From contig NW_006917094.1 of assembly GCF_000516985.1 (NCBI RefSeq), positions 1,860,001-1,924,000 on the forward strand: DNA of 64,000 bases, read 5' to 3'. The notes beneath the pieces were generated by a model. That model was not told the DNA's origin, did no database searches, and saw nothing but the letters and a program-made list of their open reading frames with translations. The position numbers were made by a program, and so were the translations under genes. Shown in pieces: positions 34,738 to 46,864 of the stretch; positions within the stretch are counted from its first letter, which is position 1, and the number at the start of each line of letters is the position of its first letter. Origin of the DNA: Pestalotiopsis fici W106-1 (Eukaryota; Ascomycota; Sordariomycetes; Amphisphaeriales; Sporocadaceae).

Positions 34738-36870
34738 CTATGGTCACAATGGTCTCAAAAGGGCAATGTCGCGCGACATTCATGTATGTCCAACTGGACC
34801 GCTTAGTTGCGGTGAACAATAGCGGGCATCAACCTCTTTTCCGTGCTTTGCCCACTCGACTTTGAAAATCCGACTCCACGTTTCTTTTTCTCCTTCTTCG
34901 CGAAAACGGTTGTCGTTATCAAGAAAACATCTAAATCAAGACAGACCGGATTATAACAGACGCAATATAACACAGTCTAGTCCATCTTTGTTGTAGAGTA
35001 AACGTGTCGACTAAACTCCTTCTACCGCCTGCGTACCATTGAGTGCTACCTTAGGTACCTGCCGAGCCGTTCCGAGAACCAAGCCCGCTAGGGCCCCCCC
35101 TGGGCGATATCGAACCCGCAATTTCGCAGAGGCCGGAGGCCCGACGACTCAAGAGTCAAGAGTCAAGACTTGCACTCCCAGTCGTCTCTATTTGTAAGAT
35201 AAGAAATAAACGACTAGATACCCCGCGCATGATGCATCAATGAGGTGCTGTTGGATACTTGCCATGAGAAATCAAAAACATCCACCAAGCAGAAGATAGC
35301 AGCAACTAAATAACGCGTGCGATACCTTGGAAATTGCGAACGCGCAAGACAAGGTACCGCAGGTGAAGCTTCAGGAGTCCAGGGTTCGTTCCCACCTGGA
35401 GGAACACCCTGAGTCCCTGACTGCCCACGTGCTGCTAGTAATGCGGAGGACTCAAATGACAGCGTTCCCCAGTATGGAGCTGGAGCACCTGGGTAGGGAT
35501 ATTGACCCAGGCCTGCTGCCAGGTGACTGCTGTGACAAGTGTAAGTGGTTCTTTTGCTGTACATTCATCGGCCTTTGGGGGGTTTGCCCAGGTCGGAAGA
35601 ACACCAAAGTTGTTCGTATCTCCGGATCTCTGCGCGTCCTCCCTGATGAGAATCTCTTCTTGTCACGCTCAACTGTTCAGGTACTATTCAACAACAAACT
35701 AATCTCCGTCAATCGCTTCTTTAATCGTTCCTACTATACTACTTGAAGCGACCGAATGTCCCATGCGCTACGCAAGGCTTATTAGTCATAATCTAGTGTT
35801 TAAAAGAGGCTCTAATCCCGGTTTGTATAATGGACCCGATTTGCGGCTTTCCTATTCATCTGAACATATAGCACCCGACAACCTTGTTGCAATGAACAGG
35901 CAACTCAAACAAATGGTGGCATATACCTTCGTGTTTCTTTTTGAAAGAGGGCACCTTTGAAACAAAACTTCAAAGAGAAGAGAGCGAAGGGGTCATGAAT
36001 CGTGAGATGAGGATCTTGTCCCAATGATATGGGCCGCACCCACTTGTTTGGAAGGGACAAAAAAACCCTCTTCTCCACCGTGGTAGAATTCCGGCGATAG
36101 CGGGGCTACAATAGCACCGACGATCTCTTGAGATCTTCATTTCAACCCCCCAGTTGCTCGCCCTGGCCGACGGCATTCACGATTGTTTAGGTAATGTATG
36201 TCAGGGTCCATCTCCGCATAGCTTAATGTGTGCGCGTCGCGGGATAACCTCATTAGATTTTCCTTTGACGCCTAGATTTCACCTAGCGAGGTCATGATTC
36301 ATCGTCCTTTGACCAAAGTCCAGTGCACACGGTAGCCTCGGATCATCTCCTACCGACCACGTTTGCTGTGTCCCATTGGTCAATTATATCTTGAACAAGC
36401 CTTATATGGGTTTTCATAGGGGCTGGTTGTGGACTCTTCTTCATATGTCCAGCGCTTGGCTGCGCCATTAAACGATGCCCGCCCCTCCGCCCCCCGTGGT
36501 GAATTGGGATCCGTGGTAGTCGTCTTGGCCGGCGGGTCTTGCTGGCTCACCGCGATCTTCAAAACTACATCTCGGCCCCCTGCCGTGGGATGCAAAGGTC
36601 CCGAGATTGAACATTACGTACCTCTGGGATCAAGACTGAGCGAATTGGGAAATAGCGGAGAATGCTTGCAAGACTTGCTGGGAATTTGTATATAGAACTC
36701 AAAGCCGAAACCTCATACAGATGTGCCATGTCTCTTTTCCCCGGATTCTCTGGCGCGCAATGTTCCGGCGATAAGTAATAGTATTGCTTTTTTAAAAACA
36801 TACGTTGTCCCCCGCGGAAGTGATCACCGGTCGATCAATTGCTCGATATTGGTCCCCCTCTGACAGTACA

Positions 36871-37860
36871 ATGAGGCTCTCACTGACGGTCGTGAATGCT
36901 CTCGTGGCTGCAGCCTTGGCCGCGCCATCACCAAGACCACGGTCGACTTTGAGGGCACGTCACGCCCGACGTACAGCACTGCGACATGGCGAATTCCGAG
37001 ACTCTCCTGCCAGTTTGATCTACTCGTCGGGCTCATTGGATCTTCTTGACTCGTTGCTTTCGGCCCCTGAATCCGATTCGTCCTCTGCCGCCGCCGCTTC
37101 CGAAAGCAGTAAGAACAGTACCGTATCGCACCCTGCCACTTCCCAAAAGGCATCTACCTATGTCGACTACAACGATTCCTGGGCCGGCTCGGTGGTGACT
37201 GGTACCGGTATGACCGGCGTTTCTGGCAGTTTTGTGGTGCCAGAGCCAAAGATTCCTACCAATGGAAATCAGGTTTCAGCTCAGGAACATGTAGCTTCAG
37301 TCTGGATTGGTATGGACGGCTATGTAAGTCATGCTGCATACTTACAAGCCTATTCTCTCAAGTACTAACTCAAGTTACCATAGAACTGTGATGGAGGCCT
37401 CTGGCAAGCCGGTGTCGACGCCGGGGTGGACGCGTCGGGAACTTTCTACTACGCCTGGTACGAATGGTACCCGTCGGCCACGGTCGAGATTGACCTCGGC
37501 GGCGTCACGGCCGGCGACACCATCATCATCAACATGACCTCGGGCGGGGACTACAAGACGGGCCAGATCGTCATGGAGAATGTGAGAACCGGCCAGACGT
37601 ACACCAACACCGTGTCGGATTCCGTGGCCCTTTGCAGCACTGCCATTGACTGGATCGTCGAGGACTTGATTGTTGACTCGAGCACTTACGGCCTGGCCGA
37701 CTTTGGCACCGTCACTTTCAGCGATGTTCAGGGCACCAGCACCAGTGGGAGTGTCACGCTCTCGGGTGTCCACATGCTGGATATCCAAGATTCCGCCGGA
37801 ACCCAATTGACATCTTCGTCAACCACTGATAACTCAGTGGTCGTGACTTATCAGTCGTAG
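36871..37860 (+). CDS. Secreted glutamic peptidase, G1/eqolisin family
   Basis: Exons 36871-37323 and 37384-37860 give 309 residues. The signal peptide is MRLSLTVVNALVAAALAAPS. A basic, Ser-rich propeptide follows (about residues 18-110). The mature domain begins near YVDYNDSWAGSVVTG. The eqolisin core shows SVWIGMDGY, the catalytic Gln159 in GLWQAGVDA, YYAWYEWYP and the catalytic Glu244 in DWIVEDL. The Gln/Glu dyad is the hallmark of scytalidoglutamic peptidase and aspergillopepsin II, which cut proteins at very acid pH and resist pepstatin. The usual LQTGVD is LWQAGVDA, a mild variation. The intron falls just before the catalytic Gln segment. It acts outside the cell after acid autoprocessing. 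Confidence 0.93.
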
Positions 37861-38821
37861 ACATATTCAAGCTAATAGTAATAATAATTATAACTAATGG
37901 TAATAGGGAAGTAGAGGAGTATTAATCATATATCGGTTCAATGTGTACAAATCTTGATTCAGATGTCGTCTGCTTGGGCCGACTCCTGGTGAAATGGCGT
38001 GTATACAGCATGGACCGATACACGACCACCAGCGAATTCCCGACTCACAGATGCAAAACTGACGCCTTCGGTGATGATCAAAGGAAGAACCTTCCCCTTC
38101 AAGCACAGACAAGCACAGACTTCCGCTTTAGCGAGATGGCTCCCTAGGCAGAATGTAGTATGGCATACAACCGTCGGCTGGTGCGTTCCGCGGCTATAGA
38201 AGAGCTAAACAAGTGACAAGTCCGCTGATTTCTTAGACATCATTGGCGCGAGGCTAGATTTGTGATGTCCGAAAAAAAAAAAAAGGAAGGAAACAAAACT
38301 GAGTAACAGAATCAACGCCTTCTGGGCAGCATTATAGATTTATTGTATTCGTTTATGAAGGCTAGACAGATTTGCCGTGTACAACTAATTGCACCATTCC
38401 TGAGTGTTTGCGCTTGACTACTACGAACGCATAGCAAGACACTAGATGCTGCCAATGACGAGACAGTTATCAGTGAGCAGCTCAAAAGCATCATGCGATA
38501 CCCATCTCAAAAGTTTCAGTTGGAGAAGTCTTAGACCAGGAACTAGGCAAAAGGCAAAGCTGAATTCAATAGTTCAGGACAAACAAGAACCGCAGTGTTT
38601 CACCGTAAGAACAGAAAATTGTACATCGGGGACGTTTGATAGTTGTTGAGCCTAGTGCTTTTCGATATATGCCTCAGTTGTTGAGCACGGACAGTCTGGT
38701 ACAAAACTTGGCCTCACAGAACGGATAATGCTTAAAAGAATATCGTCGCGGCATGACCAATGATTTTCCCAAGTCCTTTTGTCAGAAAATATCCCGACCC
38801 ATTTGCTCTATCTTTGCTGTC
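37861..38821. other. Intergenic, convergent 3' regions
   Basis: This is the 3' flank of the eqolisin and methyltransferase genes. It contains a 10-bp tandem duplication (38101-38120) and an A-run near 38272-38284. No gene is visible. Confidence 0.5.
38101..38120 (+). repeat. 10-bp tandem duplication
   Basis: AAGCACAGAC is repeated twice without a gap. Confidence 0.85.
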
Positions 38822-39745
38822 TCACTTGGTCAATGTACCGACGATATGAGGTAGGAGGTTATATGGTCCTTCGTTAGGTGGTTGAGCAATATCGAATTCT
38901 CTCCACGGACCGGCCAGCCGGAGAGTACTTTCAGTGTCGCGGCAAATTTGGCAAGACCCAATAAAGAATGACCATGGATAGCTTAAAATGCCTGGGATTC
39001 CTTCTTAGCACCGAGGTTGTATTTGGCGGAGAATGAGGGACTCACGTTGATATAGACTGTGCCAGAAACCGCCCCGAGAGGCCTTGACGTGCTCGTATAC
39101 ATACCAGTGACCCCCGGGCTTGAGCAGCTTATATAGGTGCTTGATATTTTCCTCGGGGTCAGGAATGCTGCACAGACACAGGACGCCGACGATGCAGTCG
39201 ACGCTTTCCGGAGCGACGTGGCCGGCCCAAACCCCGGGCCGGTTCAGGGACTCGATGCCGACCGGAACGACCTCGTAGGTGTCCTCCAGGCCCAGCGCCT
39301 GGACCCGCTGTCGCAATGCCGCGGCGGATTTAGGGTTGGGCTCGACGCCGTAAATCCTGGTGATCTGGGCGGCAGATTTTGTGCTGCTCGCTGCGCCGGC
39401 GACAAATCGACCCAAAACATCCATCCACATGCCGCTACCTGCTCCGACTTCTATCACGGTGCCATGAATGGGGCTCGCGACCGGGCGGTCGTGCACTCTC
39501 CCTCCAGAGATGCGACCCTCGAGCAGAGGAATCACGCGCTCCTGGCCATTGGCCTTGACCTCGGGGCCCATGACGGCCCAAAAGTTCCCAAACAAGGCTT
39601 CCTTGAAACCGTCCAGTGACCATAGCCTCCAAAAGTCTCCCGACTTGATGATTTCGAAAATTGTCTTTGGCGCATAGGACAGCGAGACGCTCATGAACAG
39701 CAGCGGCCCCGTCACCTCGGCAAAAATCTCTTTAAAGGTTTCCAT
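38822..39745 (-). CDS. Class I SAM-dependent methyltransferase
   Basis: Exons 39745-39046 and 38991-38822 give 289 residues. The 54-base intron (GTGAGT..CCCAG, branch GTGCTAAG) is needed to reach the conserved tail. The SAM-binding motif I is GTVIEVGAGSGMWMDVLG. YGVEPNPKSAAALRQRV is motif II, SVDCIVGVLCLCSIPDPEENI is motif III and LLKPGGHWYVYEHV is motif IV. The C-terminus, FFIGSCQICRDTESTLRLAGPW..PHIVGTLTK, matches fungal METTL7-like methyltransferases. An N-terminal hydrophobic stretch may be membrane-associated. The methyl acceptor is unknown. If the intron were ignored, the protein would lose this tail and end soon after HSLYQR. Confidence 0.88.
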
Positions 39746-40442
39746 CGTGCACAGTTACAGATTCGCGGCGAGATATGTCGTTTCTTATTTTGTTGTTAAA
39801 TTCCCAGTTCTTCCGAAGAAAGGCGTCGTGATTAGATGCGCAGTCCGTATTTCAAGTGTACAACAAAGCAAGAGTCACATTTTCGTTTGAATTTATACCA
39901 CGTACAGTTTAGGTCTTCGGTAGCTGGTCCGGACTCTAGACAGGGAAGCCTGCTGCGAGAGCGGCGTCTATTCCAGCTAATGAATTCTTCCGATTGGCTG
40001 ATAATGGTGAACCCGCTACAAAACAGTGGCTGGAAACCCCAGGAACAGTTGAGTACAGCATGTTACGGGGAATATTTCAGCCATACATGATACAAATCGA
40101 TGCAAATGTTTGTAATCATTATCGGCGAAAGGCGAGAACCGATACTCAAAACGTTGCTTGTGTTCTATGATCTTGGATATTCTCAAGGTCTTTGTCCCCA
40201 ATGACTGCTTACCAGGGTATCGTACAAGTAGATATTATATACAACCCCGCGTGTGGTGGCCTCTTATTGGCATATCATCGTGCAGGTAGCATAATTTGCG
40301 GATTGCTTCAACAAATGCATCTTGATTTAATCAATCAATTAACTAACTACTAAGATAGCATAAAAGGAGCGTGGAATATTATGTTGTTAGTTACCTTGTG
40401 AATTTCCTGCTTAGACGTTACCTTTTTTTTTTTTGGTGTCAA
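39746..40442. other. Intergenic, methyltransferase promoter and STAND gene 3' flank
   Basis: AT-rich, with a T tract near 40423-40434. No gene or clear motif was found. Confidence 0.5.
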
Positions 40443-43400
40443 TCATGCCGTCTCAACCAGCTCCCAAGTTTTCAATTGACTAGCATTAATCAGATCATCA
40501 TTGGACTCGGCCTTGCCATTGCCAAAACTCTTGAGATTCCACTTATCAACGCCCTGCACGCCGTCCAGGTCGGACCCAAACTCGCGAAAGACCTCCGAGT
40601 TGAGGTGTTCGTACTCGGCGTAATCCTTGGGCCAGTCGCCGAGACGCTCCAGCGAGAGCTTGAGCAGCCGCAGGTGCTGGCGCACGTGCTCCCCGTCCGA
40701 CAGCTGATCCTGCTGCGCGTCCTCGGCGAACTCGCCAAACGCGGCCATGACGGGCGAGTCGACGCCGTCGGCCGCGGAGCTCACGCTTCCGGAACGCGGT
40801 CGGATCCCGCCCTCCATGAGCGCGCTGCTCTCGACGCTGGCGTACGCCGGGTCGCTAAAGATGCGCAGAATGTTCTCGTGGATGGCCGCGCTCTTCTTGT
40901 AGTACCGGTTGGCCATGTCCTTGGCCTCCGTGGATGACGCGCCGTGTCCGGCGACGGTGCCAGACTGGTAGCGCTGTGCGATGCCCGAGTACAGCTGCGC
41001 CAGTAGGATGGACATTTCGAGCGTGGCGGGATGGTGCACGCTGTGGACGCGGCGGCAGTTGTAGACAATGTGCTCGGCCATGCGCGTGGCGGCCATGGTC
41101 TCGCCGACGAGGTAGCGCGCCAAGATGGTGCGGCGAGCCAGGTTGAACGTTGCCGACGGTGGCCAGTTGCCTTGGGCCTCACGGTTCTTCCATAGAGTCG
41201 TCAAGAGCAGTGCCAAAGTCTTGTAGTCCTCCTGCTCACCCAGCAGTCGGATGAGTCGATTGAGAGGCTTCAAATCCATAAGGGCGAGGTTAATGTTCAG
41301 CTTGCTCATGGTTCCGAGGACCTCGTGCATGATCATCTTTGACGTCTCGACCAGTCTCTTGCGCGCCATCTGGTCGGGCTTCATGCTAGAATCTCGTCCG
41401 TCCAGGGCCATACCCATTGTCAACATCATCTTGGCCATGTTGACAGTACGGTACGATTCATGGGCCGAGACATACTTGAAGCAGGCAGTAGCCAGGTCGC
41501 AAGCATCATTGTACTGCCCCGCCTCGATGAGCTGAGGAACCTGTTCATTACCAATGATGGCGGTGGATCGGACCATGTCGTCAGAGGTGTACCTTCCAAA
41601 GTGCATCATGATATTCTCGAGGAGCAGCTTTGTCTGCTGCGGAGCCATGTTCAGATTGAGGCGCTTGGACTCTGTATTCATGAACCACTTGGAGAACTGG
41701 TCCAAGATTGATCGGTCTGCCATTATCTGGTTGCATGATGTGAGATAGCGGTGAAGACGGGCTGTTGCCAGCGAAAGCTGAAGGAAATTGCTCGACTTGG
41801 CTTCAATGGCATTGCGGAACTCCCGGAAGTAGAAATACTGAGTCGTCAAAGTAGCCAGTGTCTCGGCAAGTGTCTTGGAATTGCGGCGCAGACTGTGCTC
41901 CATCTGGGCCAAGAATACGAGGCTCTCACGGCCTTTGGAGGAGAGGTCAAAGCCAAACTGCCTCGCGTTTGATGTGTCCTTGACCACAATCTGGCGGTGC
42001 ATCTCTTCCAACAGCTCCTGGGCCTTTTGGGTCTGGTTTGTCGAGACATAGTTATTGGCAATGGCTGAGGCCGCGGCCATCAACCGTACTGACGAGGTTT
42101 CCTGCTTGAGAACATTGACCGATGTATTCTTGAGCTCATTGAGCATCGTCTCGGTTTCGTGCTGCTTGGTGTACAGCTTGACCAGCTCGTTCATGGTAGA
42201 GAGTGACTCCTCATGTGCCCAGCCGTGTGTCTCGCGTATCTTGGTGGCGCGGTTTCGAAGTACCATCTGCGTTTGGCTCATTTGTGTGGCAGTCATTGAT
42301 GTCGAAGCTGATGTCGTCATTGTATTGACCTGGTCCTCGGTGATTCTTTCCAGTGTAGCCTTGATTTCCTCCTTGTCAATCTCGGACGATTTCATCTCCA
42401 AGAGCTCTTCGTACAATTCGATGGCGCGCTTCTCGTTTGCCTCTGACTCTTGACAAAGTCTTGCCAGGAACATGGTTGCATAGACAGTAACATCGGTACT
42501 GGCTCCATATAGCGTCTTGCATCGTGATTGATACTCGGTTGCAGTCTTGTTGAGCACAGCGAATGTCGTTCGAACGTTGCGTAGACAGCTAATGTACTGC
42601 TCAAAGAATTCGCGGACGAAGCTGTGGTTCTGGAATGTCGAGTTTGTCTTGGAGGACTTCAGGAAGGTATGGAAGAGGGTCCGGTAGTATGGCAAGGCGT
42701 CCGATAGGCGGCCTCTGCGCCAGAGCTCCTGGGCCACGATGACTACAGGCTGAAGAGCGTCCGGTGTGCAAACCTCGGCGTCCTTGTTGAGCGCATGGAT
42801 GATCTTTTGATAGTACTCAACGTAAATGGGCTGTGGGTGCGTTAATTCAGCCAGCTCCCACAACAACTTCACCACCGTGGGGTGATCAGGGCGGTAGTGG
42901 GCGGTGAGGTCGTCGAGCATTTCTTGTTTGATGGAGATCAAGGACTCTGTCTGCGATGTTCGTAGGTACAACGAAAGCAACTCATTCGTTGCACGTTCGC
43001 GGGTCTTGTCATCAATCTTGCGACCGGCTCGCAGTGAGTGGTAGAGGCGAAGACGGATATCTTCCTCCTTGGCACGACGTCGAGGCGACCGGTAACAATC
43101 AGCCAAGCGTTCAGCTAGCTCGACGCAACCCTCTGTATGTTCCGTAGGGAGAAGAACGTCTTGTGCGCTTCCACTGAACAGGGATGGCCATGCCACGCGG
43201 AAGACCTTCTTGATAAACTGGGCTGCGTCCTCCCAACGGCGCTGTGAGATGTACAGGTTTGTCAATCTGAGGGTCACCTCAAACGTCATATGATTCATGG
43301 TTGTAAAGGAATTGGACAGCTGCACTACAGTTTCTTCCAATGAGGCCTCAGAGATGACCATGTCCTTTGAGTTTGCCATCTTTAGTACTTCTTGTGACGT

Positions 43401-46400
43401 CTCCTGGATGCTTTGCTGAATCTCTCTGAACGTTGACGACTGAGTTCGATTGGTAGCACTATAGTATTCCGAGCAATGCTTGAAAACGCTCAATGCCATT
43501 GTAGCGATGCCAACAGACTTCATGGTCCAACCAACTTGAGCGAGGAGCGAGGCCGTGGTTTCAGTAAGCGCCACGGTCGAGTGACTATACTCTTTCCAGA
43601 CACTGGCGAGTATGGCAGCAGACTCGTTGCTTCTCTTGTTGGCCTGCAGAAACCTCGCGTAGCCAAGAACCGCCCTCAAGTTTCTCTCCGCCCACAGATC
43701 AGTGTGGTGATCACGGTATTCTTGACTGACGCGTTGCCATATCTCGGCGTAGACGTGATCAGCGGCCTCGATCTGGCCTTTTGAAGCAGCCATCTCAGCC
43801 TCCTTGAGAGCATATGTAAAGTCCCAACTTCCAGAAGACTCGAGTAGTTTGTCTTGCTCCTTGATGGCGAGATCCCAAGTATTGACTTTTTCACCACGGA
43901 TATGTTTCGGCTCTTTCAGCTCTACTTGTGGTCCGTCTTCGTCATTCGGCTCGTCATCCACAGAGGTCCTGGTAATGGTCTGAATAGATTCTGTGATTTT
44001 CTTGGCCTTTTGCTCCTCCTGGGTCATCTCGTAGTGTTGGTGGAGCATGCGAAGTGCCGACGCGGCCTTGGCTGACCTCTGACCAAATTCGGCTTTGTAG
44101 CATTCAACCAAGATTTGCAGAACTTCCTCTCGCTTGCTCATAATGTCTGTCTTCTTGGTGGTGCGCTTGGACTCAGTCATTTCAATGTACCGGTTGGCCA
44201 TGTGTGTTGTGATAGTGTGACTTGAGCCCAAAATCTTATGACTCATGATGGTTGCTTCCCAAAAGAGTGAGGCCGCATCATCGTGACGATTGACATGTTC
44301 GTACAGAATCGCCAGGAAAATGACTGATTGCAAAGTCATGGGGCTCTTGTCCGTAAAGAGCTGCTTGTACATGTTTGTGATGATGGTTTGATATGCCAAC
44401 AGAGCCGGCTTGGGGCGGTGGGCCCAGAGAGTGCCCTGGAGGAGTAACGCTGTCACTGACGAGGGAATGACCTTGGCAAAAGTCTTGGAAGCATTGTGTT
44501 CGCCTTCTTTCACGAAAACAGCAGTCTTGGTGAAGTGGTAGGGCCAGTGACGGACGGCAAAGTCGAGCAACGGATACTTGTTGAGGTACTGACTGGCGTC
44601 ATGAGCGCCAAGGACATTCATCGATGGCTCTCGCTGCTCAGTCACGGTGCTCTTGATGTAAAAAAGCAGGCGACTGGTGAGATCCGCGTGGGGGTCATTG
44701 ACCGTGGTGATGAGCTGACCCTTGACTAGGAGATCGCGTAGAGCACATCGGATCACCCCATGTCGGATGCATACGAGACTGTCTTGGAGAAACACAATAT
44801 TCTGCACCGGTCTCAAAATCTTCAACACATCTGTGCTGGGCTCTGAGACGGTATTTTTGTCAACTCTGACGGATGATAGTGCGGCTAGCTCCCGGAGCGA
44901 CAGAGGCCTCTCCGCGTTGGTGAGCCACATGAGCATGAGTCTGGTCTCATCAGTGATGCTGGTGGATTGCAAACTTCGAGCAACGAAATCCGCAACGGAC
45001 GGCTTCGCCTTGATGACGCTGTCAATGGCACTGCGGAACTTGTCCAGGCCAATCTCTCGACGCAGGCGCTTGGTTGCAAGCTTGGCCCATAGGAACGAGC
45101 CATTGGCAGCCTCGCTGAGACGGGTGATGATAGACTCCTGCTCGATATCCGACATGGTTGTGAATTCGTTGTCTGATTCAAATTGACTGCGAACGACGGC
45201 CATGATGTCATCCAAGATGAGGTCATCATTGATGGCAAAGCTCGAGCGTCCCGCGACTCGCGGGTGCTTCTCCGTACCGAGCATGATAAGTTTTACATTT
45301 GTACCATTGGCTGTGGCGTCCATCAATCGTTTGAACAATGCTTGTTCGCCACAGGAGGACTCGTCAATGCCATCCACGACAATTATTAGCTCTCTTGCAC
45401 CGGGAAGCACCGCGCCAAGTGCCTGTTCCAGAGCGTTCCAGACGATATTGTCATACTCCTCGTTGGTGTTGGCTTGGTCACAACGTTTGCAGGCTTGGAT
45501 CATGATCTGAAGCAACTCAATGTTGCCAATTCTTTTCTCGAACAGCTGGCATAGTAAAGCCTTGGCAATGGCGCGCTCTGTCGTTTCGGCGGGTATCCTG
45601 CTGCCTGAAGCACGATGTCATTAGCTATGAGTCTTATGAACAGGTATCCGCACGGTAAGGAAGACACATACTAATGGGGACAAAGAGCGTGTTATAGTGT
45701 ACACCTGAGACTGGCCGTTGTAGATAGTCAACAATGACGGAGGCGACGATACTCTTGCCGGAACCCGGCTTTCCGCTGATTGAAAAGACTGTATCATGGC
45801 TTTTGAGGAAGCGTGTCAAGTAAGGACCGACCCACAGACATGTGAGTTCCTCGCGGTCATGGGCTAGCAGAGATAGACTCAGAGCGACATTGTTGAGAAT
45901 GCGATCCTCCGGTGTTGCCCAGGACTTGACCATCTGTACATCGGAGACTGGGGTTGTAAAAGTCAGTGAAGTTCAACAAGCGTTTTAGAGTTCTCGAACT
46001 TACTTCCTTCAGCGTCCATGTTATTGACAATCAGTTGGTGACGCCACATTGACTGACCAATCTTCTCACACCTGTCGCGGAAAGCCTTGATCTGACCTGA
46101 GAAAGAGCTGTACATGTTGACCGATACAGAGGTGGTCGCAGTGCTCGAGGCACTGTGGATAGCCTTATGGAAATGTGTGGCGACACTGGCAACTAGATTC
46201 ACAAGATCTGACATGGCAAGTACCAGCTGTTCCCTAATGTCTTGTGAGACACTAAAGAGCTCGGTGCGCTCTAGAAGGTTCACCAAGGACATGGAGATGC
46301 TGTAAAAGAAGCCAAAGGAGATCATCAATGCTGGAGCATTCTCTTGACCCAACTGGTTTGCAAATAGAAGAGGTCAGCGGCTTGAACGTGTAGCAAGATA

Positions 46401-46864
46401 GACGGGACAGTCCATGGACAACTTACATCTAGTAGAATGGAACAGTAGCCGTAGGCAAGTTGGGAAGCCAGTTGACTGTCCTTTGCGAAGCCTTGAATGG
46501 CTTGGTCAAAGGAATTCAACCTCTCCACAAAGAGCTGGGTCCAGGTAAGGACTTTGTCATAACTGCTGCCCTCGGGCGGAAGCTGGCTCATGCGCTGGGC
46601 ACCGATCCATTCGCGGATAGAGTCGTAGGTGTGGTCCTGAAGCCTGGCTGATGTTCGTGAGCCCAATTCATCTCCACTGCGTCTCTGCAGGGATGAGACC
46701 ATATTCATTATAGCAGATGTGTCTGTGGTGCCAGTTGCGGCCTTGCCCGAGAACTTCTGACTGTCCTGCAGTCCAGAGTGCTGTCTGAGATATGCCCGCC
46801 GCTCAGAGGACATGAAGGAGGACAGGGCCGGCGCGGCCGGCGCAACAAGAGCAGAAGGTGCCAT
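40443..46864 (-). CDS. Giant P-loop STAND NTPase with long TPR-like helical tail
   Basis: Exons 46864-46427, 46352-46004, 45947-45672 and 45604-40443 join to 2,074 residues. Residues 1-262 form a helical N-terminal region similar to fungal NLR-type N-domains (DUF7708-like, my impression). Walker A is SGKPGSGKS (about 320-328) and Walker B is ELIIVVDGIDES (about 426-437). GSFLWAKLATKRL and the MLMWLTNAERPLSLRELAAL winged-helix region follow, as in nephrocystin-3/NACHT proteins. From about residue 620 to the end the chain is almost entirely helical, with repeated YxxLL and ALExY/A patterns typical of degenerate TPRs. Fungal STAND proteins work as oligomerising switches in non-self recognition or stress; this one has no visible effector enzyme or amyloid motif. 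It is cytosolic. Confidence 0.85.

Larger units (their letters stand above)
31748..36870. other. 5.1-kb stretch without a convincing gene
   Basis: Contents: the laccase promoter, a CCT-repeat tract near 34405-34428, a 12-bp tandem repeat (34709-34737), a 7-bp repeat AGTCAAG near 35147-35167 and the eqolisin promoter with TATATAG at 36688-36694. The largest frames (35214-35564 minus, 35327-35746 plus) overlap each other and show no domain. Non-coding RNA or a heavily spliced lineage-specific gene cannot be excluded. Confidence 0.5.

Noticed and set aside
35100..35190. tRNA-like fragment on the minus strand (GGGTTCGATATC B-box-like, GGCC hairpin)
   Set aside because: T-stem does not pair, no clear A box or acceptor stem; at most a decayed relic.
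35327..35746. 139-codon plus-strand frame, overlapping a 116-codon minus-strand frame
   Set aside because: Neither shows a domain, signal peptide or splice partners.
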